Shown: piece by piece, positions 1-6,509 of the stretch
How the letters are laid out: each line of letters begins with the position of its first letter
Position numbering within the stretch: the stretch's first letter is position 1
DNA from: Coriobacteriia bacterium
GTDB taxonomy: Bacteria; Actinomycetota; Coriobacteriia; WRKU01
Length of the DNA: 7,822 bases
Assembly: GCA_009784095.1 (NCBI GenBank)
Contig: WRDL01000066.1
Coordinates: 1-7,822 of the forward strand
Direction of reading: 5' to 3'
Program-made: the position numbers and the translations under genes
Notes under the pieces: model-generated
Told to the model about the DNA's origin: nothing
What the model saw: the letters and a program-made list of their open reading frames with translations, nothing else
The model's database searches: none

Positions 1-664
1 AGAATTTCTGCTGCGAACAGAATGTACAGGCCTGATTGCATCCGCGTGAGCTTGATACGATCGCAAGATTAGTGTTGGGCATCGGGAAGAACTCATATAT
101 CTCCCACTTGACCAGATCCCAGGCGGGGGTCAGCGCATCGAGGTCTTTAATGAACGGACGCTCAGGTGCGACGACCAACTGTCCATCCTCGTCGTTGAAC
201 GCGATACCTTGGACTTTCGAGAGATCCTCGCCCGCATTGTAGGCTTTGACGAACGCCGGGATCGTCTCCTCGCCCTCTCCGCGGAACACGAAGTCGATCA
301 CATTGCCATCGTTGGCGAGTACCTCTTCATACATGAAGTTAGCATGTACCCCACCGAGACCGGTGACGACATCGGGCATGATCTCTTTGACATGGCGCAA
401 GAGTTCGACCGCTTTGGGATATGAGGGTGTGTACGCGGTGGTCAACACCAGATCGGGGTCGAACGCTTTGAGATTCTCGCCGATCTCTTCCAGATCGTGG
501 TTCTCGGTCATCGCGTCATATAGGAAGGGCTCGTATCCGGCTTTGCGTAGCGCTCCTGCAAAGTAAACGAATGCGACGTTTGGCCATCGCCCCGCGGTCT
601 CCACGACACCACTGTGGTAGTGGGGAGTGACGAGTGCGACTCTTTGAATGGGGTTCCTCTTCAT
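1..664 (-). CDS. BchE-like cobalamin-binding radical SAM protein, N-terminal 221 residues (partial)
   Basis: This gene runs leftward and leaves the window, so only the N-terminal 221 residues are seen; BchE-type proteins usually have roughly 500-600. The start is ATG at 664 with an AAGGA ribosome binding site 7 nt upstream (672-676). Residues 8-140 look like the B12-binding Rossmann domain. They carry stretches that I recognise from BchE, the anaerobic Mg-protoporphyrin IX monomethyl ester cyclase: PHYHSG (14-19), AGRWPNV (24-30) and GLGGVHANFMYEEVL (102-116), then FRGEGEE (127-133). The radical SAM cluster motif CX3CX2C lies at C209, C213 and C216, just before the edge, and would bind a [4Fe-4S] cluster. 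BchE builds ring E of bacteriochlorophyll, but homologues occur in non-phototrophs with unknown substrates, so I do not assign bchE. The gene is divergent from the LuxE-like/CcsA pair and probably shares its control region. The family is confident, the substrate unknown. Confidence 0.9.
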   Translation of the reverse strand, partial: MKRNPIQRVALVTPHYHSGVVETAGRWPNVAFVYFAGALRKAGYEPFLYDAMTENHDLEEIGENLKAFDPDLVLTTAYTPSYPKAVELLRHVKEIMPDVVTGLGGVHANFMYEEVLANDGNVIDFVFRGEGEETIPAFVKAYNAGEDLSKVQGIAFNDEDGQLVVAPERPFIKDLDALTPAWDLVKWEIYEFFPMPNTNLAIVSSSRGCNQACTFCSQQKF

Positions 665-756
665 ATGATATTCCTTCACTCTCCCGCGCCTTGTCGCCTC
701 ATGATTTGGTCATTTGCGAGGCCAGAAGGACTTGAAGCAATGACTCTTCGCTGAAG

Positions 757-762
757 ATTATA
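757..762 (-). promoter_or_regulatory. Putative -10 box (TATAAT) for the BchE-like gene
   Basis: The minus strand carries a perfect TATAAT here, about 93 bases upstream of the BchE-like start codon. This would give a leader of roughly 85-90 nt. No convincing -35 hexamer lies 16-18 bp upstream; the nearest TTGACA-like word, TTCACA, is 23 bp away. A factor-dependent promoter or chance are both possible. Confidence 0.4.
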
Positions 763-784
763 CTAGCAGATACTCAGTTATCCC

Positions 785-823
785 GTGTGAATTGTAGCGC
801 GCATCCCGCGAGTGCTGTCACAC
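785..823. promoter_or_regulatory. Interrupted inverted repeat GTGTGA-N27-TCACAC in the divergent region
   Basis: The arms GTGTGA (785-790) and TCACAC (818-823) are exact inverted copies. They lie between the two divergent putative -10 boxes, and the right arm falls close to where a -35 element for the rightward promoter would sit. The 27-bp spacer is too long for a single CRP/FNR-type site. It might be a pair of operator half-sites or simply chance. Confidence 0.2.
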
Positions 824-845
824 ACAACTGAAGCGGACGCTAGGT

Positions 846-851
846 TACAAT
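846..851 (+). promoter_or_regulatory. Putative -10 box (TACAAT) for the LuxE-like/ccsA unit
   Basis: TACAAT lies 29 bp upstream of the ATG at 881 and differs from the consensus at one position. No good -35 hexamer is present at the right distance (around 823-828), so the promoter would be weak or activator-dependent. The call rests on position and the -10 match only. Confidence 0.35.
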
Positions 852-880
852 AGACATAGTTTTATTCAATTGGGGGCGGT

Positions 881-2281
881 ATGGGAAAAGATACTCAGGG
901 CACGATTCTTCCAACTTACGAGAATCTTTGCGCGGAAGTACTCGAGATCATCGAACGAGGTCCGGAGGCGACCCTTCCGAACTTCAATGAGCTCGCCTTG
1001 CTCCAGTTCAGATTCCAATATGCCCACAACGACACCTTTCGCCAGTTCGTTGACGCGAAAAAGGTGGACCCCGCGCACATCGACCGATGGGAGGACATCC
1101 CGCTCATCTACGGCGACGCGTTCAAGAGCAATCTGATCTCCTCCTTTCCGTTGGAGAATTCGATACTGGGGCTTATCACCGGCGGGACCACGAGCCTCAC
1201 GCAGCGTGGACAGATCTTTCGTGACGAGTGGGGTCAAAAGCTTGTCTTTGCAGCCAACCGGATCATGACCAAAACGTATGTGTTCCCTGACTTCGATGGG
1301 GAAAAGCGTTGTCGGCTATTGATCCTGGCACCGAGTCCGGAGGTCGCTCCATCGATGGGTATGGCGATCGGTATGGAACAGACCTTGAAGAATTTCGGAT
1401 CACCCGATAGCGAATTCCTCTTCAGGCGAAGCGGGATCGACGTCAAGAAACTCGTCGTATATTTAAGGGAGTCAGAGCGCACCGGAGCACCTCTCGCGCT
1501 CATTGGAGCGACCTCGGCGTTCGTGTATTTCTTCCAAGCATGCAAACGCGATGGTCTCTCCTTCAAGCTACCTGAGGGTAGTCGTTTATGTGACGGAGGT
1601 GGCTATCGGGGGCGCTTCGGCGTCGTTACCCGTGATGACTACTATAAGATGGTCACCGACATACTCGGAGTGCCCGCTCATTATTGTGTCAATACACTTG
1701 GCGAAGGCGAGACCGCGACCAATCTCTTCGATGACTCCCTTTACCGCTACATCAAAGGTCTCGAACCCCGGGAGCGTTCACGCCCGGTGCCTCCCTGGTC
1801 ACGTGTACGCGCGATGAGCGTCGATGATCTGACTCCGCTCCCAGACGGTGAGGTCGGCCTTTTAGCACATTGGGACTTGGCCAACGCGCCGACCGTGCTC
1901 TCTTTGATAACCGATAATCTAGGCTACACTTCGAATGACAGTACCTGCTGCGAGATCGTGGGGCGCGCAAAGCTGGAGAACAATAAGATCTCGAGTCTTC
2001 CTGACGAAAATGCGATCGAAGGATCATTGGGAGATACACCGATCTTTCGGATGCTTGAAACGTATGTGAACTTCACGCTCGATCTCAAGATGCGTCTTGC
2101 ACATCTAAAGGGTACTCAACCCTCTGTGCGTGAGGAGGTCGAGGCGCGACCGACTTCTGTCGCGAGCTGCCCGCAGGTGATCGATGAGATGCTTCTTGCA
2201 TCAACCGACGAGGAGGCGGCACGTCGCGTCGAGGAGTCGCTCGCTGCTTTTGAGAGACAAGCGAATGATTATTCCGAATAA
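881..2281 (+). CDS. LuxE-like acyl-protein synthetase / acyl-adenylating enzyme
   Basis: This 466-residue protein resembles the LuxE acyl-protein synthetase family of the ANL superfamily, which activates a carboxylic acid with ATP to an acyl-adenylate. The phosphate-binding loop is visible as ITGGTTS (99-105). A later stretch matches the family pattern around its C-terminal hinge: GLLAHWDLANAPTVLSLITD (326-345), NLGY, then EIVGRAK (358-364). LuxE proteins are about 370 residues. This one has an extra C-terminal part (about 390-466) ending in an acidic helical segment rich in Glu and Ala. Where I remember an acyl-accepting Cys in an RGCS-like motif after GR in this family, the sequence here reads NKISS, so acyl transfer through that Cys looks doubtful. 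The nearest cysteines are C356 and C357. The start is ATG at 881 with an unusual G-rich site (GGGGG, 872-876) only 4 nt away. It is followed 22 bp later by the CcsA gene, so the two are probably co-transcribed. The substrate is unknown. Confidence 0.8.
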   Translation: MGKDTQGTILPTYENLCAEVLEIIERGPEATLPNFNELALLQFRFQYAHNDTFRQFVDAKKVDPAHIDRWEDIPLIYGDAFKSNLISSFPLENSILGLITGGTTSLTQRGQIFRDEWGQKLVFAANRIMTKTYVFPDFDGEKRCRLLILAPSPEVAPSMGMAIGMEQTLKNFGSPDSEFLFRRSGIDVKKLVVYLRESERTGAPLALIGATSAFVYFFQACKRDGLSFKLPEGSRLCDGGGYRGRFGVVTRDDYYKMVTDILGVPAHYCVNTLGEGETATNLFDDSLYRYIKGLEPRERSRPVPPWSRVRAMSVDDLTPLPDGEVGLLAHWDLANAPTVLSLITDNLGYTSNDSTCCEIVGRAKLENNKISSLPDENAIEGSLGDTPIFRMLETYVNFTLDLKMRLAHLKGTQPSVREEVEARPTSVASCPQVIDEMLLASTDEEAARRVEESLAAFERQANDYSE

Positions 2282-2303
2282 ACGAGAAGGAGTGGACTGA
2301 AGG

Positions 2304-3134
2304 ATGGATCTATTGAACATATTACCGGTGATCACCCTCCTGCTCTATGCCATGTCAAGTGTTCTGCTTCTGAGCGCGGTCATTTTTCATCTTGAGCGCG
2401 TGTTGACGATCGGGTTCATCGTTTCCATGATCGGGCTTGCTGCCCATGTCATCGGCGCTGTGATGCGTTGGCTGGAAGTCGGACATGGACCGTACTTGGG
2501 CTTTTCTGATTCTGTATCCAGTTTCGCCCTACTCTCGGTCGCTGCTTTCGCCCTTTTGGTTTGGTGGAAGCCTTCTCTCAAGATCCTCGGATCATTGGTA
2601 ATGCCTATCGCCTTCGCGCTGATGAGCGCATCACTGATGGCTCCCGCCTCGGATACCAGTATCACGGTCGCGTTGGCAAGTGTCTGGCTCGGCATTCATG
2701 TCTTCTTCGCCAACTGTTCGTATGTGGCGCTTTTCCTCTCCTTCGTGCTCGCGGTCCTCACGTTATTGCGGTCACGTGGCATAGGGAAAGACTCAAAGCT
2801 CTTCGCGCGTCTACCGGGTGATTCTGTCATTGATGATCTGATCTTTCGTTTTGTAGCACTCGGTTTCATCTTGTGGACGCTCATGATCTTGACCGGTGCG
2901 GTCTGGGCAAACGAGGCTTGGGGCCGCTATTGGGGCTGGGACCCGATAGAGACTTGGTCGCTCATCGTTTGGATCCTATATGCCCTCATTCTCCATTTAC
3001 GTTTGACTCTCGGCTGGAAAGGTAAGCGATTCGCGGTCCTTGCCGCGGTCGCCATGCCCATCATGCTGTTCTCTCTGATCGGGGTTCCGTTCCTGTGGAA
3101 CTCCATCCATGCGGCGTATCTGAACTTCGGATAG
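2304..3134 (+). CDS. ccsA: CcsA/ResC-type cytochrome c biogenesis protein (heme-handling membrane protein)
   Basis: This 276-residue, very hydrophobic protein has about eight predicted membrane segments. The tryptophan-rich WWD heme-binding loop of the CcmC/CcmF/CcsA family is clear at residues 201-218 (WANEAWGRYWGWDPIETW). His132 (GIHVFF), His231 (ILHLRL) and His269 (SIHAAY) match the two periplasmic heme-ligand histidines and one membrane histidine known from system II synthetases, with closely similar spacing. In system II, CcsA pairs with ResB/CcsB to carry heme across the membrane and attach it to apocytochrome c CXXCH motifs. No ResB gene is visible here. HemX, a related heme-pathway membrane protein, is less likely because it lacks the WWD loop. 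The start is fixed: a TGA lies in frame at 2298-2300, and ATG 2304 has AAGGAG 11 nt upstream (2287-2292). It sits downstream of the LuxE-like gene and is probably in the same operon. Confidence 0.9.
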   Translation: MDLLNILPVITLLLYAMSSVLLLSAVIFHLERVLTIGFIVSMIGLAAHVIGAVMRWLEVGHGPYLGFSDSVSSFALLSVAAFALLVWWKPSLKILGSLVMPIAFALMSASLMAPASDTSITVALASVWLGIHVFFANCSYVALFLSFVLAVLTLLRSRGIGKDSKLFARLPGDSVIDDLIFRFVALGFILWTLMILTGAVWANEAWGRYWGWDPIETWSLIVWILYALILHLRLTLGWKGKRFAVLAAVAMPIMLFSLIGVPFLWNSIHAAYLNFG

Positions 3135-3180
3135 CCTCACTGGCGAAAAGGTGACACTGGGTCTTGATGCCCAACAGCGA

Positions 3181-3204
3181 GTTGCGGACCGTTCGGTCCG
3201 AAAC
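3181..3204. terminator. Hairpin between convergent genes, possible weak bidirectional terminator
   Basis: CGGACC-GTTC-GGTCCG forms a 6-bp stem with a 4-nt loop. After one G-A mismatch it extends by three more pairs (GTT/AAC). It lies 46 bp after the ccsA stop and 47 bp after the stop of the converging repeat-protein gene. Neither strand has a proper run of T after the stem, so an intrinsic terminator is uncertain. Apart from this, 3135-3250 shows nothing recognisable. Confidence 0.3.
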
Positions 3205-3250
3205 TTGATATTAACTATTGGATGGTCGTCTATCGAATGCTATCGAGATA

Positions 3251-5386
3251 CTACTTATACCGCGCATACAGCTTGACGTTTTTAGCCGGAACGTTCAACA
3301 CCTGGGCTCCTCCGGTGGCAGAGCTGTACCAACCTATGAAGGTCTTTCCAGCTTTCACAGGTGCATTCGCATAGGTAGTCGCATCGGTCAGCGAAGCGCC
3401 ATAAGATTTGCTCACCTTCTTGATGAGCTTGGTCCCATCAAAATACTCGACCGTGTACTTATTAATGGTGTATTTAGCATACAGATCACGGTCGGCTCTG
3501 ATCTTTGTGATCTTGGTTCCATTGCTCATATACCAGCCTGTAAAAGTGTAGCCGGTGCGAGCAGGACCGGATATGACATTCGAGTCATATGAGGCGGTAG
3601 CGGTCTGCTTGTAGAGGACCTTGTTGTGATCATAGTATCTAACACGGTATTTGATGTCTTGATATCTCGCATAAATCTTGACATCTTTGGCGGGCATCGT
3701 CATAACCTGTGAGCCACCGGTAGCCGAGCTGTACCAACCAATGAAGGTCTTGCCGGCTTTCTTGGGTGCATTGGCATATGTGGTTGCGTCGGTCAGTGAC
3801 GCACCGAAGGATTTACTCACCTTCTTGATGAGCTTGGTCCCATCATAGTAAGAAAGGTTGTACTTGTTGACGGTATATTTAGCATACAGATCACGGTCGG
3901 CTCTGATCTTTGTGATCTTGGTTCCATTGCTCATATACCAGCCTGTGAACGTGTAGCCGGTGCGAGCAGGACCGGATATGACATTCGAGTCATACAAGGC
4001 GGTAGCGGTCTGCTTGTAGAGGACCTTGTTGTGATCATAATACCGAACAAGGTACTTGGCGTCTTGATACCGCGCATAGATACTGACGTCTTTGGCGGGC
4101 ATAGTCATAACCTGTGAGCCACTGGTAGCCGAGCTATACCAACCGATGAAGGTCTTGCCGGCTTTCTTGGGAGCATTGGCATACGTGGTCGCATCGGTCA
4201 GTGAGGCACCGTAGGATTTGCTCACCTTCTTGATAAGCTTGGTTCCATCATAGTAAGAAAGGTTATAGCTTTTAGCGGTATAGCGCGCATAGAGGTTCTG
4301 CGCTGCGGTGATCTTGGTGACTTGCGAGCCTCCGCTCGCAGCGGTGAACCATCCGGCGAAGGTGTATCCGGTCTTGGCGGGTCCCGCTATCACCGCGCCG
4401 TTGTGTGCAACGTTCGCGGTCTGCAAAAGGGTGGTGCCATCGTAATATCGAACCGTATAGGTCGCCGCCACGTAGCGCGCATAGAGATTCTGCGCTTGGG
4501 TCGCGGTCGTCACCTTGGTGCCACCGGTCGCCGCGGTATACCAACCACTGAATACGAGTCCCACCTTGTCCGGTGCGGCAATCCCATCCACTCCCGGCAC
4601 AATGATCTGCTCCAGGACATAGCCATCCGGCACAAGTCCGCTTCCCAAAAGTGTAGAGCCATCGTAGAACCGAATAATATGAGTCACGGTCGTATACCGT
4701 GCATATAAGTTCTGGGATCCGGTTATGGTGGTGACTGCCGTGCCTCCCGATGCGGTAGTGTACCAGCCAACGAAGGTATATCCCGTCTTGGCAGGTCCCG
4801 CGATCACGGCAGAGCCATGGTTCACGCTCACCGTTCTGAGAAGCGTCGCGCCATCGTAGTAATTGACGCTGTACGTATTGATCTGAAAGCGCGCATAGAC
4901 CGTTTGGACTTGCGAAACCGTCTCCACCTTCACCCCGCCTGAAGCGGCAGAGTACCAACCGAGGAATGTATAGCCCACTTTTGAGGGAGTGTAGCCCGGT
5001 GTTACCGGATGCCCATAGACCAGTGATCTTGTCTCGATACTTCCTTCGTTATTGAAGGTGATCGTGTAGGAGTTCCCGGTCCACTGGGCATAGATCGTCA
5101 TGTCTTCTGTCGGCACAAAGGCAGCAGTGATAGCCCCCGATCCGGCAGCGGCACCTTTCGTCCAGCCGTTGAAAGTGTTACCGGTCTTGGTGGGAGTAGG
5201 CAAAGTGCCGATCGGTTGACCCGCAACGATAGTGCGTGGACTGGTCGCGGATCCTCCTTGAGAATCGAACGTTATGGTATAAGAGCCCTCTGCCGCAAAA
5301 GCAGAAAGAGGCAATAGCAGGAGGCAACTGAGAACGAGGAGTGAAAGAACTGCGACGATCGCTTTGGTACGTCTTGTTGAATTCAT
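3251..5386 (-). CDS. Secreted protein made of ten InlB B-type (Flg_new-like) repeats
   Basis: This 711-residue protein has a Sec signal peptide: basic MNSTRRTK, a hydrophobic core, and a likely cut after SAFA (residue 31). All the rest is a chain of ten repeats of 64-74 residues, starting at residues 36, 107, 172, 236, 310, 374, 445, 509, 580 and 644. Each has a (Y)xVxYYDG-type strand, a TFxGWY core and a LYARY end, as in the Listeria InlB B repeat family (beta-grasp-like surface modules). Repeats 3, 5, 7 and 9 are all exactly 64 residues, alternating with longer ones. There is no leucine-rich domain, no LPXTG signal and no other wall anchor; it ends within repeat 10 at YARYK. Adhesion or surface binding is a guess from family. 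Start ATG 5386 was chosen because it precedes the signal peptide and has AAGGTG 9 nt upstream (5396-5401). A GTG at 5446 would add 20 residues but has no ribosome binding site. The last five repeats look more AT-rich and lysine-rich than the first five. Confidence 0.9.
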   Translation of the reverse strand: MNSTRRTKAIVAVLSLLVLSCLLLLPLSAFAAEGSYTITFDSQGGSATSPRTIVAGQPIGTLPTPTKTGNTFNGWTKGAAAGSGAITAAFVPTEDMTIYAQWTGNSYTITFNNEGSIETRSLVYGHPVTPGYTPSKVGYTFLGWYSAASGGVKVETVSQVQTVYARFQINTYSVNYYDGATLLRTVSVNHGSAVIAGPAKTGYTFVGWYTTASGGTAVTTITGSQNLYARYTTVTHIIRFYDGSTLLGSGLVPDGYVLEQIIVPGVDGIAAPDKVGLVFSGWYTAATGGTKVTTATQAQNLYARYVAATYTVRYYDGTTLLQTANVAHNGAVIAGPAKTGYTFAGWFTAASGGSQVTKITAAQNLYARYTAKSYNLSYYDGTKLIKKVSKSYGASLTDATTYANAPKKAGKTFIGWYSSATSGSQVMTMPAKDVSIYARYQDAKYLVRYYDHNKVLYKQTATALYDSNVISGPARTGYTFTGWYMSNGTKITKIRADRDLYAKYTVNKYNLSYYDGTKLIKKVSKSFGASLTDATTYANAPKKAGKTFIGWYSSATGGSQVMTMPAKDVKIYARYQDIKYRVRYYDHNKVLYKQTATASYDSNVISGPARTGYTFTGWYMSNGTKITKIRADRDLYAKYTINKYTVEYFDGTKLIKKVSKSYGASLTDATTYANAPVKAGKTFIGWYSSATGGAQVLNVPAKNVKLYARYK
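3458..4267 (-). repeat. Tandem duplication, 2 x 405 bp, inside the repeat-protein gene
   Basis: Units 3863-4267 (repeats 6+7) and 3458-3862 (repeats 8+9) are the same length and encode 135 residues each, with only 7 differences by my comparison. Part of a third copy follows as repeat 10 (3254-3457). This makes an A-B-A-B-A array, which points to a recent in-frame duplication or repeated gene conversion. Confidence 0.9.
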
Positions 5387-5499
5387 GGTTCGCAACACCT
5401 TTTCCTTCGCGTCCAGACCGCTTTTTGGGAACCTTTTTGGGAACACTTCATGGTGTCGATAAAGCGGAGTATCTTTAGCCCCACCAACAACCCATGCAT
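5383..5499 (-). CDS. Short upstream ORF (38 residues), possibly a translated leader of the repeat-protein gene
   Basis: This ORF begins with ATG at 5499 behind a very good ribosome binding site: AGGAG at 5508-5512, 8 nt from the ATG. It ends with a TGA that overlaps the ATG of the repeat-protein gene (ATGA at 5383-5386). The product starts MHGLLVGLKILRF and ends in a basic tail with two adjacent cysteines (RRKRCCEP). I recognise no family, and it has no clear signal peptide or membrane span. The overlap suggests translational coupling, so that ribosomes finishing here restart on the secreted protein. It contains a 12-bp tandem repeat encoding the SQKGSQK stretch. It may equally be an untranslated leader with a chance ORF; the ribosome binding site and the exact overlap argue against that. 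Confidence 0.5.
   Translation of the reverse strand: MHGLLVGLKILRFIDTMKCSQKGSQKAVWTRRKRCCEP
5421..5444 (-). repeat. Perfect 12-bp tandem repeat in the repeat-protein leader
   Basis: On the plus strand CTTTTTGGGAAC occurs twice head to tail (5421-5432 and 5433-5444). The length is a multiple of three, so the upstream ORF stays open. A run of five A residues per unit on the coding strand could allow slippage. Confidence 0.85.
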
Positions 5500-5507
5500 G
5501 ATCTGCG

Positions 5508-5529
5508 CTCCTAACTCTTGATTATAGCA
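5508..5529 (-). promoter_or_regulatory. Extended -10 promoter and ribosome binding site ahead of the upstream ORF
   Basis: The minus strand carries TGCTATAAT (5521-5529), a perfect TATAAT with the TGn extension. The -35 region is poor (TTTTAA at 17 bp), as is common for extended -10 promoters. Transcription would start near 5514, right before AGGAG (5508-5512), which serves the ATG at 5499. The start of the big gene then lies about 128 nt into the message. Confidence 0.6.
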
Positions 5530-5671
5530 ACACAGCGTGTCGATTAAAAGATATGGTTCTCAAACCACGTATAGGATGTAGTGCTCGACCTTTGTTCTTC
5601 CACTCGATCAAGGCTTGGTTTTCCCACATACCTGTCGGGGTGCTCATCATAAGACCCGTAACAACGATCCA

Positions 5672-5694
5672 AATAAAAGGTACGTCCGAACGTA
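5672..5694 (-). terminator. Possible weak terminator after the CPBP protease gene
   Basis: Reading leftward, TACGT-TCGG-ACGTA makes a 5-bp stem with a tetraloop, starting 10 bases after the stop codon at 5705. It is followed by CC and a T-rich run (TTTTATTT). The stem is short, so efficiency would be low. The rest of the gap up to 5530 holds nothing I recognise. Confidence 0.35.
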
Positions 5695-5704
5695 AAGCGC
5701 AAGA

Positions 5705-6508
5705 TCACAGCGATAAGTAGAACGCGGCGGCCATGAGCACCGCGTTGTAGAGCGCGTGAAGCGCGATCGCGGGCCAGAGCGTCTTGCGTGTAGTCGCCAA
5801 ATATCCCAGCGCGATACCCAACATGACATGGGGCACGAACGCCCAGATACTGGCATGATAGATCGCAAAGAGGAGCGCGGTGATCAGGATTGCGACCCAA
5901 GGTGCCATCATCGTCTCGAAAGTCGCTAAAAACACTCCACGAAAGATGATCTCCTCGATGAATGGAGCGAGGACCACGACACTGAATACCGCGATCGCGA
6001 TACTTACCGGTGTGGTGCCGAACATCGTGAGCAGGTCTCCGGTCGAGCTCGGTTCCCACCCATAGTTCGCGGTCATAATGGTCCAACCTCTCGCGAGCGC
6101 CTGGGTCAGCAGCAGAAGACCAGCCACTAACAACAGTGAGATGACGCCGTTAATGACCCACTGCAACGGTGTCTCGAGGTCGTCCTTTTCACTGCGCAGA
6201 CGATAAAGCGTTGAGAATCGGTAGTTGTGGCGATGCGCGATATAGACGACCACGAGGATCTCGATGACGTAGAACACGAGCACCAGGATCAGCCGCAGCA
6301 TCGCCTGCCCGCTTCCCGGCAACAATTGGGCCAGCGTACTCTGCACGACATTGCTGCTGACGAAGAATGCGATCACGAGCGTGATGCTAATGAGCAGCAC
6401 GTCGAACCAATCCCACATCACATCCGGACGCGATTGGGGAGCCGAGGGTCCGAATCGTAACTGCGATCTTGAGTGCTGCTCTTTCTTTTTGGAGTGTTTA
6501 CCTGCCAT
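5705..6508 (-). CDS. CPBP-family intramembrane metalloprotease (CAAX protease/bacteriocin-processing type)
   Basis: This 267-residue membrane protein carries the three motifs of the CPBP (Abi, Rce1-like) family: EEIIFRG (185-191), with the catalytic Glu pair and Arg190; FAIYH (214-218); and HALYN (251-255). These residues lie in membrane helices and bind a metal in the known Rce1-type structure. About seven hydrophobic segments are visible, roughly at 36-56, 71-91, 117-137, 167-184, 203-222, 226-240 and 245-265. A charged cytoplasmic N-tail (MAGKHSKKKEQ) precedes them. Family members process prenylated or peptide substrates, confer self-immunity to bacteriocins, or act as scaffolds; the substrate here cannot be told. 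ATG 6508 lies one base after the ligA stop (TAA, 6510-6512). The only ribosome binding site candidate, AGGTCGAG, sits inside the end of ligA, so expression is probably coupled to ligA. Confidence 0.92.
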   Translation of the reverse strand: MAGKHSKKKEQHSRSQLRFGPSAPQSRPDVMWDWFDVLLISITLVIAFFVSSNVVQSTLAQLLPGSGQAMLRLILVLVFYVIEILVVVYIAHRHNYRFSTLYRLRSEKDDLETPLQWVINGVISLLLVAGLLLLTQALARGWTIMTANYGWEPSSTGDLLTMFGTTPVSIAIAVFSVVVLAPFIEEIIFRGVFLATFETMMAPWVAILITALLFAIYHASIWAFVPHVMLGIALGYLATTRKTLWPAIALHALYNAVLMAAAFYLSL

Positions 6509-6509
6509 T

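Noticed and set aside
785..823. CRP/FNR-type site from TGTGA and TCACA
   Set aside because: CRP-type sites have a 6-bp spacer between these arms; here it is 28 bp between the 5-base words.
866..1237. Minus-strand ORF antisense to the LuxE-like gene
   Set aside because: It has no recognisable domain and lies opposite a long gene with clear family motifs.
3458..4267. Possible CRISPR or satellite array
   Set aside because: The periodicity is explained by in-frame protein repeats of 64-71 codons, and there are no short direct repeats with unique spacers.
4272..4958. 228-codon alternative frame on the minus strand inside the repeat-protein gene
   Set aside because: It is a shadow of the repeat-coding frame: it is rich in Arg, His and Trp, has no domain, and lies wholly within a clear gene.
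5323..5340. Lipobox-like VLSC in the signal peptide of the repeat protein
   Set aside because: The Cys lies in the middle of the hydrophobic core and is followed by more hydrophobic residues and an AxA cleavage site. This is not lipoprotein architecture.
5384..5446. GTG start at 5446 giving a 731-residue form of the repeat protein
   Set aside because: There is no ribosome binding site before it. It would place 20 charged residues ahead of a normal signal peptide that starts with its own ATG and AAGGTG site at 5386.
5544..6086. 180-codon minus-strand frame overlapping the CPBP gene and running past its stop
   Set aside because: Its composition is rich in Arg, His and Asp, typical of a shifted frame, and it has no motif. 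The CPBP frame with intact motifs covers most of it.
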